Source: Acidobacteria bacterium UBA7540 (GTDB lineage Bacteria > Acidobacteriota > Terriglobia > UBA7540). Taken from it: 53,584 nt of DNA. The notes beneath the pieces were generated by a model that searched no databases, was not told the origin of the DNA, and was given only the letters and a program-made list of their open reading frames with translations. Location: the NCBI GenBank assembly GCA_002478145.1, contig DLMI01000006.1, forward strand, positions 1-53,584, written 5' to 3'. The translations under genes were made by a program, and so were the position numbers. The stretch's first letter is position 1. The number at the start of each line of letters is the position of its first letter. This document shows positions 17,195-24,694 of this stretch, one piece after another.

Positions 17195-18565
17195 ATGTCG
17201 AACAAGCCGAAGCTTTTTGGCACGGATGGGATAAGAGGTGTGGCGGGCGAGTACCCGCTCGACCGCACGACCGTTTGGAACCTCGGCCTCGCCCTGGGTA
17301 ATATTCTTCGCAAAGAAGAGCCAGCCGGCCCTGTTCGAGTCGTTCTGGGACAGGATACTCGGGAATCGGGAAGTTGGATTGCCCGTCGGCTCACCGCAGG
17401 GTTGCGTTCGGCTGGCGCGCAAGTCACCGAAGCTGGTGTGATTACCACGCCCGGCTTGGCTTTCCTCACTTGTCATTACGGTTTTTCTGCCGGCGTGGTC
17501 ATTTCCGCGTCCCACAATCCATACGAAGACAACGGCATCAAGGTCCTTTCCAAGTCAGGAACCAAGCTTTCCGAATCCGTGGAACTCGCGATCGAGGGGG
17601 AGTTGGCACAAGCGCGATCTGAGGGAGAGAGAGATTCCGAGGCGCCTCTGGAGACCGCACCGCACTTGTTGGAGGCCTACCTGGAGCGACTCCTCCAGCT
17701 CATTCCGGCGGGTCTGGCGCTATCGCCCTATCGGCTGGTCGTGGATTGCGCACACGGCGCAGCTTATCGTGTGGTCCCGAAACTCCTCAGCCGCCTGGGC
17801 GTCGAGGCGCACCTTCTGCACGTAGAACCCAACGGGCGCAATATCAATCTCGGTTGCGGCTCACTTTATCCGCAAGTGATGGCGGAGGCCACCCGGGCGC
17901 TCTCCGCTGACCTGGGAGTGGCCTTCGATGGTGACGCGGACCGCGCCATATTCGCCACGCGCGAAGGCAAGCTGATCGACGGCGATTATATCCTCTCTAT
18001 AATGGCGCCTTTCCTACAGCGGTGCGGTATGCTCAAAGGCTCCGCCGTGGTCGGCACTCTGATGACAAACCTGGCGCTCGAAATCGCCCTGGCGGGGCAC
18101 GGGATTGGCCTGAAGCGCACCGCCGTGGGCGACAAGTACGTCCTGGAAGAGATGCTGCGTTCCGGCATCAACCTTGGCGGGGAACCATCGGGCCACATTA
18201 TTTTCGCCCACCTATCACTTGCCGGAGATGGCATCATTACCTTGCTCGAGGTTGTGCGACTCATGGCAGAGACCCGCCAGCCCCTCGAGGAACTGACTCG
18301 AACCTTCAAACCCTTTCCGCAGATTATCCAAAACGTGCGAGTCAAGGAGAAGATCCCGCTCGAATCCATTCCAGAAGTCACTCGCGCCATCGCAGAATGC
18401 CGGAGTGAGATCGGCGATCAAGGGCGCGTGGTGGTTCGCTACTCGGGGACAGAACCGCTTGCCCGGGTGATGGTCGAGGCTACAGAGCCCGGAATGGTGG
18501 AACACCACGCGGCACGCATCGCGCAAGCGATTGAATCAGTCCTGGGAATCCGAGGTATCGGGTGA
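17195..18565 (+). CDS. glmM: Phosphoglucosamine mutase
   Basis: 456 residues from the ATG at 17195, with AGGTGGGA just upstream. It converts glucosamine-6-phosphate to glucosamine-1-phosphate on the way to UDP-GlcNAc, so it feeds peptidoglycan and surface glycans. The phosphoserine loop SASHNP has its serine at 106, the metal loop is DGDADRA, the sugar loop GGEPSGH and the phosphate loop RYSGTEPLARVM. Length and order are normal for GlmM. It ends the tilS-ftsH-folP run. Its last codons and stop lie inside the GGGTGATC word array. Confidence 0.95.
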   Translation: MSNKPKLFGTDGIRGVAGEYPLDRTTVWNLGLALGNILRKEEPAGPVRVVLGQDTRESGSWIARRLTAGLRSAGAQVTEAGVITTPGLAFLTCHYGFSAGVVISASHNPYEDNGIKVLSKSGTKLSESVELAIEGELAQARSEGERDSEAPLETAPHLLEAYLERLLQLIPAGLALSPYRLVVDCAHGAAYRVVPKLLSRLGVEAHLLHVEPNGRNINLGCGSLYPQVMAEATRALSADLGVAFDGDADRAIFATREGKLIDGDYILSIMAPFLQRCGMLKGSAVVGTLMTNLALEIALAGHGIGLKRTAVGDKYVLEEMLRSGINLGGEPSGHIIFAHLSLAGDGIITLLEVVRLMAETRQPLEELTRTFKPFPQIIQNVRVKEKIPLESIPEVTRAIAECRSEIGDQGRVVVRYSGTEPLARVMVEATEPGMVEHHAARIAQAIESVLGIRGIG

Positions 18566-18644
18566 TCGGGTGATCGGGCGAACAAAGAACAAGACGGAAT
18601 TTGTTTCCTGTTCACCCGATCACCCGCTCTCCCGATCACCCGAT
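18555..18644. repeat. Inverted pair of GGGTGATC word arrays overlapping the glmM stop
   Basis: Left: tatcgggtgatcgggtgatc (18555-18583). Right: cacccgatcacccgctctcc and following (18609-18644). The two halves are complementary and could fold into a long hairpin that may end glmM transcription. Confidence 0.7.
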
Positions 18645-18663
18645 TGGCAGCAGTGAGGTCAAA

Positions 18664-19227
18664 ATGAAAAGGGCGCTCATCCCGTTATTCATGATTTCGA
18701 TAGCCATCTTCCCAACCACTCTGCTACCTCAGCAGAAACTAACCGCCACCAATCTGCCTGACTTTCTTGCGCGCTACGACACAAACTTCGGGCCTTTGGA
18801 AGTGCTTTTCAAGGACCTGGCAAACGAAAACCTGCCTTTAACCGACGAAGCGGGACAGCCTCTGGCCCGCCGGCCGTTCGCGGACCGGCTTCTCGCTGTA
18901 ACCAATCTGCGCCAGACCGCTCGTCAACTCGCCGCCAATCCGGAAGACCTCGTCCTGGCATGCACGGTCGTAATCCGCACGGAGACTCTGGCGCACGACC
19001 TCTTTGACCTCTCTCAAGTGGCCTACGACAACGACCGTGAAGAACTCGCCAACCGATTAGGCACGCTTCAGACCACCATGGACGAGAACAGGGAATTGCT
19101 GGCGGATTACCTTCTTGCACTCGCCGCGGAGAAGCAGAACCGGCTGCAACAGCTCGAGAAAGAAGTTGATGAATTGCACCTGAAACTGAAGGAGGGCATG
19201 AAACCAGCAGGTCCAGGGGCCCGATGA
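18664..19227 (+). CDS. Exported protein with C-terminal coiled coil
   Basis: 187 residues from the ATG at 18664, with GAGG 6 nt upstream. Residues 4-20 (ALIPLFMISIAIFPTTL) form a signal peptide. The mature protein is mostly helical and ends in a charged heptad region (LQQLEKEVDELHLKLKEGM) that looks like a coiled coil. No family is recognised. The next gene, 45 bp downstream on the same strand, is also exported, so the two may form an operon. A periplasmic or envelope role is likely. Confidence 0.7.
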   Translation: MKRALIPLFMISIAIFPTTLLPQQKLTATNLPDFLARYDTNFGPLEVLFKDLANENLPLTDEAGQPLARRPFADRLLAVTNLRQTARQLAANPEDLVLACTVVIRTETLAHDLFDLSQVAYDNDREELANRLGTLQTTMDENRELLADYLLALAAEKQNRLQQLEKEVDELHLKLKEGMKPAGPGAR

Positions 19228-19272
19228 GCAGCATCTTACTGGAGCAGCAAGGTACAAGAACGAGGCAGGCGA

Positions 19273-20020
19273 ATGATGAAACGGGGTCACTTATTTTCAG
19301 CCTTTCTTGCCATTGTCGTGATCAGTCCTTTGCAGTGTAGCTATCCGCAGAGCACGCAAGAGAATGGGCCTCCCCAGTCATCGGCGTCCACGCTGATGGT
19401 ACCCACTGATACCACGATCCCCCTTCAGGCTCATGAACACTATCAACTCACGGACAGTCCAACCGGGCCAGGCAATTTACTGCGAAACCATCTTCCCAAT
19501 CACTATGCGCAATAGGATCGTGATTCCAAGGGGAAGTTCCGTGAAGGGTTCGGTTACGAAAGTGGTCCGCCCCGGGCATCTAAAGGGCAAGGCGCAGATC
19601 GGAATTCGGTTCGAGACTCTCATCTTGCCCAACGGCACAACGCTTCCCCTGCGAGCGACCCTCTCCGGCTTCGGGGGCACAGGGCGGGAGGGATTCCAAC
19701 CCAAGGAATCAAAGATCGAAGGCGCTTCATCCAAAGGTGAAAAGACAGGCAAGGTGGCTGAGACGACGATTACGGGTGCAGAGATTGGAACCATTGCGGG
19801 AGCGGCCAGTGGAAGCCCTGTAAAAGGGCTCGGAATCGGCAGCCTCGCCGGCGCTGCCGGAGGGCTTGTCTGGATCTTTGCCGGCCGGGGTAAAGAGATC
19901 GTCCTCCCGTCTGGGACGAACTTTGAATTGCAATTAAGCGCGCCCCTCACCTTCAGCCGGGATGACGTTGAACCTCCCTCCCGGTATGACCAAGGACCTG
20001 CACTTCCGCACAACGAGTAA
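19273..20020 (+). pseudogene. Exported glycine-zipper protein interrupted by a one-base frameshift
   Basis: The first frame (19273-19515) gives a signal peptide (LFSAFLAIVVISPLQC) and then VPTDTTIPLQ. The second frame (19433-20020) picks up with LMNTINSRTVQPGQAIYCET. The expected joined text is TTIPLQLMNTINSRT; removing one G in caggctc near 19427 restores it. The second part continues with RIVIPRGSSVKGSVTKV and a glycine-zipper segment (IGTIAGAASGSPVKGLGIGS). This arrangement occurs in acidobacterial exported proteins resembling the TrbI/VirB10 beta-barrel part. It could be a true mutation, a sequencing error, or programmed shifting; there is no obvious slippery heptamer. The cysteine in the signal region may be a lipobox-like residue. 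Confidence 0.65.
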
Positions 20021-20032
20021 TGCTCGAAGCCT

Positions 20033-20374
20033 TCAGGCCTGCCGTTGTTCCTTGCATTCCCGGCACAAGCGCGACCAGGGGACAGCGTCCAGCCGGGCGG
20101 CTGAAATTGGCTTCATACACGCCTGACACACCCCGAATGTCTTGCGTTCGATTCGCCCCAGCGCCTCGTCGATGGCCCGCAGAAGCTTGCTATCCGTCTC
20201 GCGCAAGCGCACCTGCAACTCTGCCTCGAGTGCCGCAGCCGCATGGTCCACCAAATCACCCGTGTCTGCGCCCGATGGGGGAGCAGGGCCCTCCGTCCCG
20301 GCTCTTGCGGTGGTCAACTCCCGCCGCTTGGCCAACAGCAATTCCTTGTACCGATCTAAATCCCTGGCATTCAT
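20033..20374 (-). CDS. DksA/TraR-family zinc-finger protein
   Basis: 113 residues from the ATG at 20374, with GGAGG 8 nt upstream. The N-terminal half is a helical hairpin (DRYKELLLAKRREL, then VDHAAAALEAELQVRLRE). The C-terminal zinc finger has cysteines at 83, 86, 104 and 107 (CQAC ... CREC), as in DksA. Such proteins enter the RNA polymerase secondary channel, often with ppGpp. The coiled-coil tip does not show the DxxDxA of Escherichia coli DksA exactly; GADTGDLVDHA is the nearest stretch. It is convergent with the preceding frameshifted gene. Confidence 0.85.
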   Translation of the reverse strand: MNARDLDRYKELLLAKRRELTTARAGTEGPAPPSGADTGDLVDHAAAALEAELQVRLRETDSKLLRAIDEALGRIERKTFGVCQACMKPISAARLDAVPWSRLCRECKEQRQA

Positions 20375-20888
20375 GGAAGATCCTCCGCAGCAGGAAAAGC
20401 TAAGGCCGAGTCTGCCTCTCCTATGTTACCGCAAAGAGGACGCCGCCGCTTCCGTCTTCATTCAGTACTTTTGTTACGCCGCCCGAAGTCCGAACCGGCT
20501 AGCAGCCGTTCGGGTGGCGCAACACATGGCGGAAGTCTATAATTGGGTGGAGATTTGGCGTACAAATGCGGCAGCCCTCTCAACCTGGGAGGCTGGGGAG
20601 TCCGGGTAAGTGGCGACGAGAAACTGGGTGCCGCTCCTTGTCGTGAACGTCCGGGCTTCTCAACTCACTTGGGGAGCGAAGTGTACACCGGGCTGACCAG
20701 CAAAGCTTGCCGCGGCCACAAAGAACCACAAGACATCACCAGGGTGATGCGGGGCTTCCACCTGGAATGTGGCGAAGCGGCTTTCGGGGGCATGCTGGTG
20801 GCGCCGAATGTCTTGTGTGGCGGATCAGCTTCTTGCCGTGAGGGAGGCTAACTGCGGGCCGGAACGCAGATGCCTGAAGGGAGGAAAA
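20375..20888. other. Intergenic stretch upstream of the GalT-like gene
   Basis: 514 bp between the divergent DksA-like and GalT-like genes. No open frame has a credible start, and I see no strong promoter or hairpin. Confidence 0.4.
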
Positions 20889-21881
20889 ATGCAACTTCGA
20901 AGGGACCCGATCACGCAAAGTTGGGTGAATTTGGAAGACGAGGGTGAGAACGTCGCCCACAGTGGAGACGCTCCCTGCCCCTTTTGCCCAGGCCACGAAG
21001 CTTTGTCTCCCCAAACCCTCTATGTATACCCAGGCGGGGGATCAAGCTGGCAGGTGCGGGTGACCCCACACCTCCGTCCGGTTTACCGCATCGAGGGCGA
21101 CCCGCAGCGCCGCGCCGAGGGCATGTACGACAAGATGCGCAGCCTGGGGGCGCATGAGGTTGTGGTGGAACATCCCAGCCACCATTTACAGCTCTCGCGG
21201 CAGACCGACGAGAATGTTGCCCAAGTTCTGCGGGCATATATCGCGAGGGTGAAAGATCTGAAGAAGGATCGGCGTTTCCGGTACGTAACGGTCTTCCGCA
21301 ATCAAGGAGCGCTGGCGGGGGAGGAATTTGAGCACCCGCACTCCGAGATAACTGCCACACCATTCATTCCCCGGCGCGTGGGCTATGAACTCCGCTCCTC
21401 CTTGCGCTACTTTGAGCTCAAGGAACGGTGCCTGACCTGCGATATTGCAGGGCAAGAAATCGCGCAAAATATACGGATCGTGGAGCAACTCGACCCGTTC
21501 GTCGCCTTCTGCCCGTTTGCCGCGCGCGTGCCCTACGAGACATGGTTGCTCTCCCTGAGGCATCACTGCTCGTTCGAGGAGGACCTTACCTCCTGGGACG
21601 AGCAGCTTCTTTTCGCACGCTTGTTGAAGTCGGTCCTGATGCGTCTGGAAGCCGTCGCCCCCACCCACCATTTGGTGCTCCACAGTTCACCTAATCTTGG
21701 CGCAAAGTTCGAGAGGGGCGGCATTTGGAAGACGCTGGCGGATGATTACCACTGGCATTTGGAAATCCTTCCGGTCATACCCTCCAAAGCGAAGTCCTAC
21801 GCCCTGAAAGAGGTCTATTACAATTCTCTGCTGCCGGAAATTGCCGCCCAAGCCTTGCGGAACGCGCCGGCATCGAAATAG
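20889..21881 (+). CDS. Galactose-1-phosphate uridylyltransferase-like nucleotidyltransferase
   Basis: 330 residues from the ATG at 20889, preceded by GGGAGG. HIT-superfamily GalT proteins transfer UMP (or another nucleotide) between sugar phosphates through a histidine intermediate. Zinc cysteines CPFC are at 30-33, with another CLTC around 190. The active-site triad reads HPHSE where GalT normally has HPHxQ, and the second zinc/phosphate site WHLEILP is present. The final-position change, Q to E, may alter substrate choice; ADP-glucose phosphorylase-like activity is an alternative. The gene stands alone. Confidence 0.8.
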   Translation: MQLRRDPITQSWVNLEDEGENVAHSGDAPCPFCPGHEALSPQTLYVYPGGGSSWQVRVTPHLRPVYRIEGDPQRRAEGMYDKMRSLGAHEVVVEHPSHHLQLSRQTDENVAQVLRAYIARVKDLKKDRRFRYVTVFRNQGALAGEEFEHPHSEITATPFIPRRVGYELRSSLRYFELKERCLTCDIAGQEIAQNIRIVEQLDPFVAFCPFAARVPYETWLLSLRHHCSFEEDLTSWDEQLLFARLLKSVLMRLEAVAPTHHLVLHSSPNLGAKFERGGIWKTLADDYHWHLEILPVIPSKAKSYALKEVYYNSLLPEIAAQALRNAPASK

Positions 21882-22133
21882 AGTGGGACAGCGCTGCCTT
21901 CGGCCGCACCAGCTTCAATTCGGCCCCGATCTCATGATCGCTGAAATCGGACCGTCCAGGTCACCCCCGCGAAAGCGGGGGTCTAGCTTGAATGGGGATA
22001 CGATCCTTCGATCCCGGAAATGGAATCCTCTCCCGCAAGGCGGGACGGGGCGGGAATGACGCCGGGAAGATGGCTCCAATGAGGCCGTGATCTTTCGATC
22101 GTGGGAACGCACCCCGACCCCAAACCATGAGTG
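21882..22133. repeat. GC-palindrome intergenic element
   Basis: ACCCCCGC-GAAA-GCGGGGGT (21963-21982) is a perfect hairpin. About 65 bp later, tcccgcaaggcgggacgggg and gggaatgac complete an imperfect second arm. It is a common bacterial repeat type and could end transcription of the GalT-like gene. Confidence 0.55.
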
Positions 22134-22409
22134 TCAGCGCAGGGTCACGATGGTGGCGCCCCAGCCGCCGGCTTCGAGGGGGGCGTCCTGATAAGAGAGC
22201 ACGAAGGGTGTGCGGGTCAGCACGGCGCGCACGATTTCGCGTTGCACTCCGATGCCGCGCCCGTGGATGATGCGCAGGGCTTTGAGACCCAAGCGGTTTG
22301 CTTCTTCGAGATACGCTTCAACGGCTTCCTTGACGTCCTTGGGCCGCACGGTATGCAGGTCGAAGACATCGCTGATCGGGATGCGGAATGGTTCGTCGGC
22401 GTGGTCCAT
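22134..22409 (-). CDS. Smr-domain protein
   Basis: 91 residues if started at the ATG at 22409 (MDHADEPF); an upstream alternative at 22463 would add 18 basic residues. Almost the whole protein is one Smr (small MutS-related) domain, with VFDLHTVRPKDVKEAV at the start and the IIHGRG motif followed by a GATIVTL end. Smr domains bind or nick nucleic acid, and recent work ties some to ribosome rescue. Here it is free-standing, without MutS2. It is the last minus-strand gene downstream of two tRNA-Pro genes. Confidence 0.85.
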   Translation of the reverse strand: MDHADEPFRIPISDVFDLHTVRPKDVKEAVEAYLEEANRLGLKALRIIHGRGIGVQREIVRAVLTRTPFVLSYQDAPLEAGGWGATIVTLR

Positions 22410-22470
22410 GCCTGCCCGCCTGCGCAGTGCGATTACGCAACGAGTCACATCTCGACACCGCACACCCGAA

Positions 22471-22558
22471 CAGGTGCCAGGTGTCAGGTGTCAGCAAAAT
22501 GACCGGCTGAGCGAACCCGAGCACCTGGAACCGGGCACCTGACACCTGAAACCTGAAC
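22471..22558. repeat. Inverted pair of CAGGTGTC word arrays
   Basis: Left: caggtgccaggtgtcaggtg (22471-22494). Right: cacctggaaccgggcacctg and on to acctgaac (22522-22558). Related words appear at 29120-29166 and 51977-52007. Confidence 0.7.
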
Positions 22559-22560
22559 TT

Positions 22561-22637
22561 TGGTCGGGGCGCCCAGATTTGAACTGGGGACCTCTTGGTC
22601 CCGAACCAAGCGCGCTACCAGGCTACGCTACGCCCCG
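22561..22637 (-). tRNA. tRNA-Pro (anticodon CGG)
   Basis: Read on the minus strand, the 7-bp acceptor stem CGGGGCG pairs with CGCCCCG, followed by ACCA. The anticodon arm CTTGG-TTCGGGA-CCAAG gives anticodon CGG (plus-strand 22601-22603), reading codon CCG. The T arm contains GTTCAAATC. The CCA end is encoded. Confidence 0.95.
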
Positions 22638-22648
22638 GCTTGAAGAAC

Positions 22649-22723
22649 AGTGACAAGTGACGAGTGACAAGTGGCGAGCAGGAAGAACTGACTTGTCACT
22701 CGTCACTCTCCACTCGTCACTGA
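22649..22723. repeat. Inverted pair of GTGACAA word arrays between the two tRNA genes
   Basis: Left: agtgacaagtgacgagtgac and aagtggcg (22649-22680). Right: acttgtcactcgtcactctc and cactcgtcactga (22691-22723). The two halves are complementary and separated by 10 nt. Confidence 0.75.
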
Positions 22724-22728
22724 TTCAT

Positions 22729-22805
22729 TGGTCGGGACGGCCAGATTTGAACTGGCGACCCCTTGCACCCCAAGCAAGTGCGCTACCAGGCTGCGCTACG
22801 TCCCG
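22729..22805 (-). tRNA. tRNA-Pro (anticodon GGG)
   Basis: The acceptor stem CGGGACG pairs with CGTCCCG, followed by ACCA. The anticodon arm CTTGC-TTGGGGT-GCAAG gives anticodon GGG (plus-strand 22769-22771), reading CCC and CCU. The D and T arms are canonical. Confidence 0.95.
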
Positions 22806-22867
22806 TTGAGCCTTTTGGCCCTTCGCCGATATAGCAGGTCTGGGGCTGAAAGCCACAAATAATCACG

Positions 22868-23278
22868 CTAACACTTGCGTGAAAGCATTGTCAAGATGGC
22901 CTGAAGTTCGTGTCGAATGGCGCGCAACTCCGCCCCATCAAGCGTGGACAGGAAGAGATGACGTTGCTCGGCCTCACTTCGGGAGTTGTCCGCAAGATGC
23001 TTTCGCGCCCCGGAGATCGTAAAGCCCTTCCCGTAAAGCAACCGCTTGATCTCCAGCACCGCCTCGACGTCCTCACGACGGTAGAGCCGATGGCCGGACT
23101 TGCTCTTCACCGGTTTGAGCGTGGGGAACTCGGTCTCCCAAAACCTCAGGACATAAGGCTTTGTTTGCGTTAGCTTGCTCACCTCACCGATTCGGAAATA
23201 GAGTTTGTCCGGGATGAAGACTTCGGAAGGCGAGGCGTCGGTAGAACGGCGGGCGCGCGGAGAGCGATTTCGAGGCAT
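22868..23278 (-). CDS. MerR-family transcriptional regulator
   Basis: 136 residues from the ATG at 23278, with GAGG 6 nt upstream; the start at 23314 is less well supported. The N-terminal 30 residues are basic and Ser/Arg-rich. The winged helix-turn-helix is clear: YFRIGEVSKLTQTKPYVLRFW, then the wing HRLYRREDVEAVLEIKRLLY. The C-terminal helix is short and has a single terminal cysteine, so no metal-binding loop is visible and the effector is unknown. It lies immediately upstream of two tRNA-Pro genes on the same strand, an arrangement seen around small MerR proteins in related genomes, so co-transcription is possible. Confidence 0.88.
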   Translation of the reverse strand: MPRNRSPRARRSTDASPSEVFIPDKLYFRIGEVSKLTQTKPYVLRFWETEFPTLKPVKSKSGHRLYRREDVEAVLEIKRLLYGKGFTISGARKHLADNSRSEAEQRHLFLSTLDGAELRAIRHELQAILTMLSRKC

Positions 23279-23663
23279 CCATAACCTCAAGGAATGGTTG
23301 AAGGTCAACTCCAAGCCATCTTAGAGAACTGTACAGGATGCGTCAAGCTCCCCGGCGCGGAAAAACAGTGAAAAATGACGAGTGAAATTACGAATAGTGA
23401 ATGGTGAATAGTAAATGGTGAATTGCGGACGCAGAGTTTGCTTTGCGCGCGGCACCCAAGCCCTCTCACGGCTGCATTACCTCAATTTGGAATTCACCCT
23501 TCATAATTTACTATTTTCCTGCTCCCTCGCTTTCAACCAGTTTCCGCAAAGCCCGCTCGATGGAGTATACTGGCGGCTTTTCCGAGCCGCGCGTCCGGGA
23601 ATGAAGGGATTGAAGCAGGACGGCGCATGTGAGCAGGAATTCTCAATCTGGAGAGGGTCGGTT
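23279..23663. other. Divergent gap holding an inverted word array
   Basis: 385 bp between MerR and the ROK kinase. It is dominated by gaat/gtgaat/ggtgaata words (23363-23425) and their complement (23483-23519). I cannot assign a promoter with confidence. Confidence 0.5.
23363..23519. repeat. Inverted pair of GAATGGTGAATAG word arrays
   Basis: Left half: cgaatagtgaatggtgaata and gtaaatggtgaattg (up to 23425), preceded by gtgaaaaatgacgagtga. Right half: caatttggaattcacccttc and ataatttactatt (23483-23519). The halves are complementary with about 58 bp between them. Confidence 0.7.
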
Positions 23664-24653
23664 ATGCCGAAACGAATTGTGGGTATCGATGTTGGGGGAA
23701 CAAAGGTAGCAGGGGGGCTGGTGACCTTGAAGGGGCATTTGGTGAAGTCCCTAATCGTGCCAACTCATGCGGAGAGAGGGTTCAGGACCAGCTACAGCCA
23801 GATCGTGCATTTGATCGAGCGGCTGATCAAGCTGGCGGGGGGGAAGGAGAACATCGCCGGGGTAGGTGTTTGCGCCCCCGGCCCTCTTAACCCCAAAACG
23901 GGTGTCATTATCAACCCTCCGAACCTCCCGGGCTGGCGCAATATCCAGCTCGCGCATTTGCTCGAAAGCCATTTCCATCTCCCTGCCAAAGTGGAAAACG
24001 ACGCCAATGCCGCTGGGCTTGCAGAGGTCCTTTTTGGGGCGGCGGTGGGATATCGGGACGTCTTCTATGTGACCGTCAGCACCGGCATTGGAACCGGGGT
24101 CATCATCAACAAGAAGATCTATCACGGCAAGAATGGAGTGGCCGGCGAAGGCGGGCACGTCTCCATCGACTTCCGCAGCCCGTATCGTTGCGGCTGCGGC
24201 ACGCTGGGCTGCATCGAGGCGCTGGCGGCCGGTCCTGGCATGGCTCGACGCGCGCGGGTCGCCCTCGAGCAGGAGCACAGCCGGCCAAGCCTGTTGCGCG
24301 AACTCTCGAGTGGCGACCTCCGCAAGATCACTCCCCTCATGATCCAGGAGGCCGCGCGCAGGGGAGACGCCTTGGCCAAGTCCGTCGTCGACGACACAGG
24401 GTTTTATCTCGGCGTGTGGCTGGGAGGAATGATTTCGCTATTTGATCCGGAAGCGATCCTCATCGGGGGCGGAGTCGCGCAGATTGGCAAAGCCCTCTTT
24501 GATAGAATCCGGCAGACTATCCCCCATTACACGATCAACCGTCGCTTTGTCGAGAAGCTCCCCATCCTGCCAGCCAAACTGCAAAAGAACGTTGGCGTTT
24601 ACGGTGCGGCAAGCGTCTTCCTCCCCGCCGGTGAGGAGGCCGAAGCCGCTTGA
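23664..24653 (+). CDS. ROK-family glucokinase
   Basis: 329 residues from the ATG at 23664, with GAGAGGG 7 nt upstream. The phosphate-1 motif GIDVGGTKVAGG is at the start. ENDANAAGLAE contains the catalytic aspartate, and STGIGTGVI follows. The zinc-binding CGCGTLGCIEALAAG has cysteines at about 176, 178 and 183, with the preceding GGHVSI histidine near 165. These mark a ROK sugar kinase, most likely a glucokinase; N-acetylsugar kinase is an alternative. No DNA-binding domain precedes it, so it is not a ROK repressor. It is convergent with the TonB-dependent receptor. Confidence 0.9.
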   Translation: MPKRIVGIDVGGTKVAGGLVTLKGHLVKSLIVPTHAERGFRTSYSQIVHLIERLIKLAGGKENIAGVGVCAPGPLNPKTGVIINPPNLPGWRNIQLAHLLESHFHLPAKVENDANAAGLAEVLFGAAVGYRDVFYVTVSTGIGTGVIINKKIYHGKNGVAGEGGHVSIDFRSPYRCGCGTLGCIEALAAGPGMARRARVALEQEHSRPSLLRELSSGDLRKITPLMIQEAARRGDALAKSVVDDTGFYLGVWLGGMISLFDPEAILIGGGVAQIGKALFDRIRQTIPHYTINRRFVEKLPILPAKLQKNVGVYGAASVFLPAGEEAEAA

Positions 24654-24694
24654 TTCCTCGGGACCGACGCAAAGGGGCCGCAAGTTCGATCCTG

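Noticed and set aside
22471..22723. CRISPR array
   Set aside because: The repeated words are short and degenerate, and there are no equal-length spacers or cas genes.
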